A stretch of 64,000 nt of DNA from Ciborinia camelliae (taxonomy: Eukaryota > Ascomycota > Leotiomycetes > Helotiales > Sclerotiniaceae): positions 1,504,777 to 1,568,776 of the forward strand of contig JANPYM010000013.1 of the NCBI GenBank assembly GCA_025890175.1, given 5' to 3'. The translations under genes and the position numbers were made by a program. The number at the start of each line of letters is the position of its first letter. The first letter of the stretch is position 1. The notes under the pieces are model-generated. The model saw nothing but the letters and a program-made list of their open reading frames with translations, was not told the origin of the DNA and did not search any database. Below, in pieces: positions 60,201 to 64,000 of the stretch.

Positions 60201-62459
60201 ATGGCAGAATTAGACGAACTTTGTGCTTCATGCTCCAAAGTAGACGTTTTCTCTTTATTCACTGGACCTCGATATTATCCGGGGGATGGCTTCAATGACA
60301 AAGTTTCCGTTTCTCTGGGTACTCTCGCGGAGGTGTACGTCAATTCCAATTGTCCATTTTGTCGCCTTCTTAAGCACATTCTCTACCAGGATTCTAGCCA
60401 TGGTCTTCCGTTAAAATATGATTCGAGTCACTCAAATATTGGCGTCCGAGTTTGCACTTATCGAGCCGATTACTTCGAAGAATTGAAATACACTAGCAAG
60501 AAAACCAGAGATATGGTAGCCACTAAATTAATGATACGTTTATATGCCGTGGAAGGGTTCTCGGGAGAGGTTCCAATGCATCCTTATAAGAGCGGTATTC
60601 AACTATTGTCACCCGACTACGTGGATCCTACTAGGCCTTTGTTGAATGGCTACTTGGCAACTACTATGAGAAACAACTTCGACTTGCTCAAAAAGTGGAT
60701 GGACACTTGTCACGAGTCACATACCATTGAGTCCGAAGGGGCTCGAGGTACTTGCTGTCGATCATATATTCATAATGTTAGCTACAAATATGAGATAAAA
60801 CTCATCGATGTTGAATCTCGCATAATACTAAAGAGAGATTCGACAAAGACTGATTATGCTGCATTGAGTTATGTCTGGGGAAGAGTTCAATTACCAGAAG
60901 AATCGGAAATAGATGGTATTCGAAGCCCATTTTCTGCACTGCCTCCAAAAGTGCCCAAGATTATAGACGATGCAATTGCCGTCTGTGTGAAACTATCTAT
61001 CCCATATCTATGGGTTGATCGTTACTGCATAGATCAAAGTGATCCAGACGAGCTGGCAGCAGAAACACAGCGTATGGGCTACAGGTATCATGATGCCAAA
61101 ATAACCCTAATTGGAGGAGCCTTTTCAAAATTCGACAAGGACTCGGATATTGGGCTACTTTCCTCCGATGACATAGAGAGTTTGCAAAGAATAGAGATGA
61201 TACAGGGTCGCAAATATATAACAAGTTTACCAAGCATCCAGGATCAAATTCATTCCTCACCATGGTCCACAAGGGCATGGACAATGCAAGAAGGACAGCT
61301 GTCAATCCGCTGTGCGTTCTTTGGGAATTGGGACACCTCGTTTCTATGCATATCAGGACATTGGAGAGAATCGTTACACTCCGGACAATATGCTCATGAG
61401 GCTACCCAGATACCAGGTGTGGATATGACTTGCGAAGGATGGAACATGTTGTCTTGGCTCCATTGGCTGAACGACACATCATGGAGTTTCGAGGAATATA
61501 ATAGCTTAGTGATGAGCTATACACCTCGGAAACTGACCTTTGATAATGACAAAATTAAAGCTATTGCCGGCGCCCTGAATCTTCTTTCAGAAAACAAAGG
61601 GATAACTTTTGTTTATGGATTGCCTACCACTGACTTTCACTATGCACTTCTTTGGATAGGGGAATACGATCAATCCCGAACCGGATTTCCAAGCTGGTCG
61701 TGGGCAGGATGGCATTGTCTCCAGCAATCTCATTCAATATATCCAAAAGGAAGTTCGACATGCTCATTGAAGGAAGATGAGCAAGGCAACCTTCGAACGA
61801 TTGAGCCGGTCAATCGAGATATAGAGCTGGCGGGTCTTTTTATTTCCCTTACGGAAAGGGCAAGCCTGACAAACAAGTGTTCACAACAATTTGCAAACAT
61901 CACATTGATTTCTTCCAATGATACGCTCGCCATAACTTCCGAAGTAGCTCATTTTTCTATCAACATACTTCCCCTGGCCGCCGATCCCGAGAATAAGAGA
62001 AACATCAGCAGACTGTCTCCTTACTCCGAGCGTCAAATCCCCTTCGACTTTGACTCCCGAGATACCCCGGATATGGAAACATCTTGGGACCCAGACTCCT
62101 CATACCTCACCCCATACGACCGTCTCCAACTCGAAGACGCATACGGCAATATCCAAACACCGCATTATCCCCGTTGGTATGACCATTGGCCACCCTTCCA
62201 ACTCAACTTCCCGGAGAAACTGCGCGGACCAAGTCTCATCTGGCTTCTGAGAGAGGGAATTGAAATGATCAGGATTTTAGAAGTGGAGTTGTTGGAAGGG
62301 GATGAAGCATTGCAGCCGTTTCATTTGGTGTTGTGTCTAGGTATTGATCGGAGAGATGGGGGTGAGATGAAGATGGCTAGGAGATTTGGTATGTTTTGTT
62401 TGCCCAAGGATGTTTGGGTGAAAGCCCATCCGGTTGTGAGTGAGGTTGTGTTGGGTTAG
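60201..62459 (+). CDS. HET domain (heterokaryon incompatibility) protein
   Basis: Single exon, 752 aa, ATG at 60201, uninterrupted. Two CxxC pairs near the start (C8/C11, C51/C54) form the cysteine-rich N-terminus common in this family. The HET domain covers about 215-365: YAALSYVWG (219-227), PKIIDDAIAVCVKLSIPYLW, then VDRYCIDQ (272-279) and later SPWSTRAWTMQEG. A GFPSWSWAGW-type motif, conserved downstream of the domain, is at about residue 495. HET proteins act in the cytoplasm as triggers of programmed cell death on non-self fusion; most paralogues in a genome have no assigned partner. Intact length and motifs suggest a functional gene. Confidence 0.92.
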   Translation: MAELDELCASCSKVDVFSLFTGPRYYPGDGFNDKVSVSLGTLAEVYVNSNCPFCRLLKHILYQDSSHGLPLKYDSSHSNIGVRVCTYRADYFEELKYTSKKTRDMVATKLMIRLYAVEGFSGEVPMHPYKSGIQLLSPDYVDPTRPLLNGYLATTMRNNFDLLKKWMDTCHESHTIESEGARGTCCRSYIHNVSYKYEIKLIDVESRIILKRDSTKTDYAALSYVWGRVQLPEESEIDGIRSPFSALPPKVPKIIDDAIAVCVKLSIPYLWVDRYCIDQSDPDELAAETQRMGYRYHDAKITLIGGAFSKFDKDSDIGLLSSDDIESLQRIEMIQGRKYITSLPSIQDQIHSSPWSTRAWTMQEGQLSIRCAFFGNWDTSFLCISGHWRESLHSGQYAHEATQIPGVDMTCEGWNMLSWLHWLNDTSWSFEEYNSLVMSYTPRKLTFDNDKIKAIAGALNLLSENKGITFVYGLPTTDFHYALLWIGEYDQSRTGFPSWSWAGWHCLQQSHSIYPKGSSTCSLKEDEQGNLRTIEPVNRDIELAGLFISLTERASLTNKCSQQFANITLISSNDTLAITSEVAHFSINILPLAADPENKRNISRLSPYSERQIPFDFDSRDTPDMETSWDPDSSYLTPYDRLQLEDAYGNIQTPHYPRWYDHWPPFQLNFPEKLRGPSLIWLLREGIEMIRILEVELLEGDEALQPFHLVLCLGIDRRDGGEMKMARRFGMFCLPKDVWVKAHPVVSEVVLG

Positions 62460-63020
62460 GAGAGTACATAAGGTCATGGAGTGGGTGTCCGGGGAGTTTG
62501 TAATCTCTTAAAGGAGTGCTTTGTATGTAGGAATAGACCCAATGGAAAATGATGTTGGATATTGGATGTTCAGCGCAATGAGACTGCCTGACATTACAAA
62601 ATATTATTTTAGAAAAAGGTATGGCTTTATCAGTCCATCCCTCATAATCCAATGCCCAAAAAAGTTCTCATTTTTGCTAAAGGAGAATGTTGAATTCACA
62701 TATAATGCAAAAAGTTTGGTTTCCCTATTAAACTGAATACTCCAAGTACGCTTCATGAGGGAATGGACGTCTTATATTCCTTACAAATTATCTAGTAAGT
62801 GTTAATTACATGTCACCGAAATAGATATATTTTGATTCGAGCTTTGGAATACAGATATATTTATTATGAAAAAACTTATAAATCATATCGATCTATCCTA
62901 CAAAATACAATTCTCCATCAAAATCCAAAGATCAACCAAACATGCCAATGAGTACCTAATATCCATCTGATTTCATCTCATTCAGTATCACAACCCTGGA
63001 TCCCTTTCCTCTAAAGTAAA
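62460..63020. other. Intergenic region between convergent genes
   Basis: AT-rich 3' flanks of the HET gene (+) and the DUF5672 gene (-). No gene seen. Confidence 0.5.
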
Positions 63021-64000
63021 TTATGATATCCGATCTGTGGTAGCGAGTTTGTACTCTGGACACCATTCATCCAAACTCACCATGTGTTGTTGGATGTATC
63101 GTGTGGGTTGATGGAGACCTATTGAGTTTTGTTTTTAGTTTTTGTATCTACATTTGCTTTTGAGAGATCGAGAGAAGAGAAGATGAAAGGGATGGGGGGA
63201 ATATACCCAAAGGATGAGGATGATCAATCGTCTCTACCGCAAAAGTCCTCGCGATTTCCATACTAGGTAGATTAATTCCATCCTCAATACCCTCTGCAAT
63301 TTCTCTATCTTGTAAATCTTTGAACCTAAGACCATAATATATTCATTAGACACATCTTCTCAAAGACAATCCAAGGAGGCCAAAACGCACCTAGAATAAA
63401 ACCACTGATCCTCCGCCGGACTTTTATCATCACTATAATTCCACTCCTCCAAGACTCTTAAGATTATACTCCTACTCCTCATACTCAAACCCCCATTGTA
63501 CCCTTTTCCAAACTTCTCCTCGATTGGCGCCCCAATGAGATCATATTCCAGAAAGTCATCCACGCTCCTCGCCGCATTCGCACACAGGATGCTATCGGTC
63601 TGAAACAACAATATATGTTCTGCGGGCGCCAGATCCTCCCACAACCACTTGGTCGTCAGAAATAAAGAGACGGAATCCCAGTTGTAGAACCAGGTGCCCG
63701 GAGGGAGAGAACGCACGACGATACGACCGAAGGCTTGGTGTCGGAGGAGTGCCGCGGACGTAGAGAAGGAACCGAAATTTTCGGCCGAGGTGTAGATTAT
63801 GAGGGGCCAGGTAGGGCCGAGCACGGCGCTGAAGTGGAGGATTAGGGGGATGATGTTGCCGGAGCGGCGGGTTTCGACTATAACGGCTACCTTGTCGCTA
63901 GTCGTTACGTTGACGGCCGGGGTTTGTGTTTTTGATTCGATTGATTTGGATGAGGGTGTTGATAGTATATCGTCATGGGTTAGATGAGTTGAATTATTGA
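63021..64000 (-). CDS. DUF5672 domain protein (glycosyltransferase-like), 5' end outside window
   Basis: Minus strand; exons seen are 64000-63391, 63325-63207 and 63118-63021, the first open to the window edge. Introns of 65 and 88 nt join in phases 2 and 1, and the model ends in TAA at 63023-63021. Visible blocks follow the DUF5672 pattern: KVAVIVETRRSGNIIPLILH, SAVLGPTWPLIIYTSA, then EHILLFQTDSILC, DLIGAPI, GYNGGLSMRSRS and PAEDQWFYSR, and a C-terminal PLGLHQPTRYIQQHMVSL. This family looks like a glycosyltransferase fold (the FQTDS and YNGGLS segments), though no activity is established. About 275 residues lie in the window. A signal anchor, if present, would be beyond the edge. Confidence 0.85.

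Noticed and set aside
1..64000. CRISPR arrays, bacterial operons or phage features
   Set aside because: No spaced direct-repeat arrays, and spliced genes with fungal domains show this is eukaryotic nuclear DNA.

Overview
This window is nuclear DNA of a filamentous ascomycete. The evidence is short GT-AG introns (mostly 50-65 nt, with CTAAC/CTGAC-like branch sites), low gene density, AT-rich intergenic DNA, and fungus-specific protein families (HET, 2EXR, DUF5672, a Pcl-type cyclin, a fungal KA1-tailed Gin4/Hsl1-type kinase, a FlbC-type C2H2 factor). The overall feel is Leotiomycetes, probably Sclerotiniaceae. That placement is inference from memory of these families, not a search result.

Layout. 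0-9.5 kb: a two-exon F-box/2EXR-like gene of unknown function (+), a protein with a beta-trefoil-like C-terminus (-), a 2EXR protein (+), a WBP11-type splicing protein (+), a secreted-type gene broken by two in-frame stops (-), and an ankyrin-repeat remnant (+). 9.5-25.6 kb: gene-poor, holding one intact gene, a Pho85-type cyclin (-, 12.6-14.6 kb), plus miniature inverted-repeat elements, minisatellites and AT-rich low-complexity DNA. 25.6-26.4 kb: a small three-exon gene for a secreted precursor with tandem 26-residue repeats separated by Kex2 (RR) sites, the most unusual locus here. 27.6-35.2 kb: a five-exon CCCH zinc-finger gene (+), an intron-containing tRNA-Tyr(GTA) (-), a second 2EXR gene (-), a perfect 45-nt hairpin, and a coiled-coil gene (+) that is intact only with a GC-AG intron. 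35.9-45.3 kb: the conserved core, SMC5 (-) and a Gin4/Hsl1-type septin-checkpoint kinase (+), transcribed divergently. 45.3-56.4 kb: about 11 kb without a convincing gene, containing an inverted-repeat element, a 10-N assembly gap beside a C homopolymer, and the very long leader of flbC. 56.4-64 kb: FlbC-type developmental factor (+), a HET-domain gene (+), and the 3' part of a DUF5672 gene (-) that runs off the window.

The genes do not form a visible biosynthetic cluster. SMC5 (DNA repair and chromosome maintenance), Gin4-type kinase and Pcl cyclin (polarity, septation, cell cycle), WBP11 (splicing) and FlbC (conidiation) are housekeeping or developmental. The HET, 2EXR, DUF5672, ankyrin and Kex2-repeat genes are the fast-evolving accessory part. 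Exon boundaries were derived by hand from reading-frame continuity and splice signals; all multi-exon models below sum to a multiple of three.
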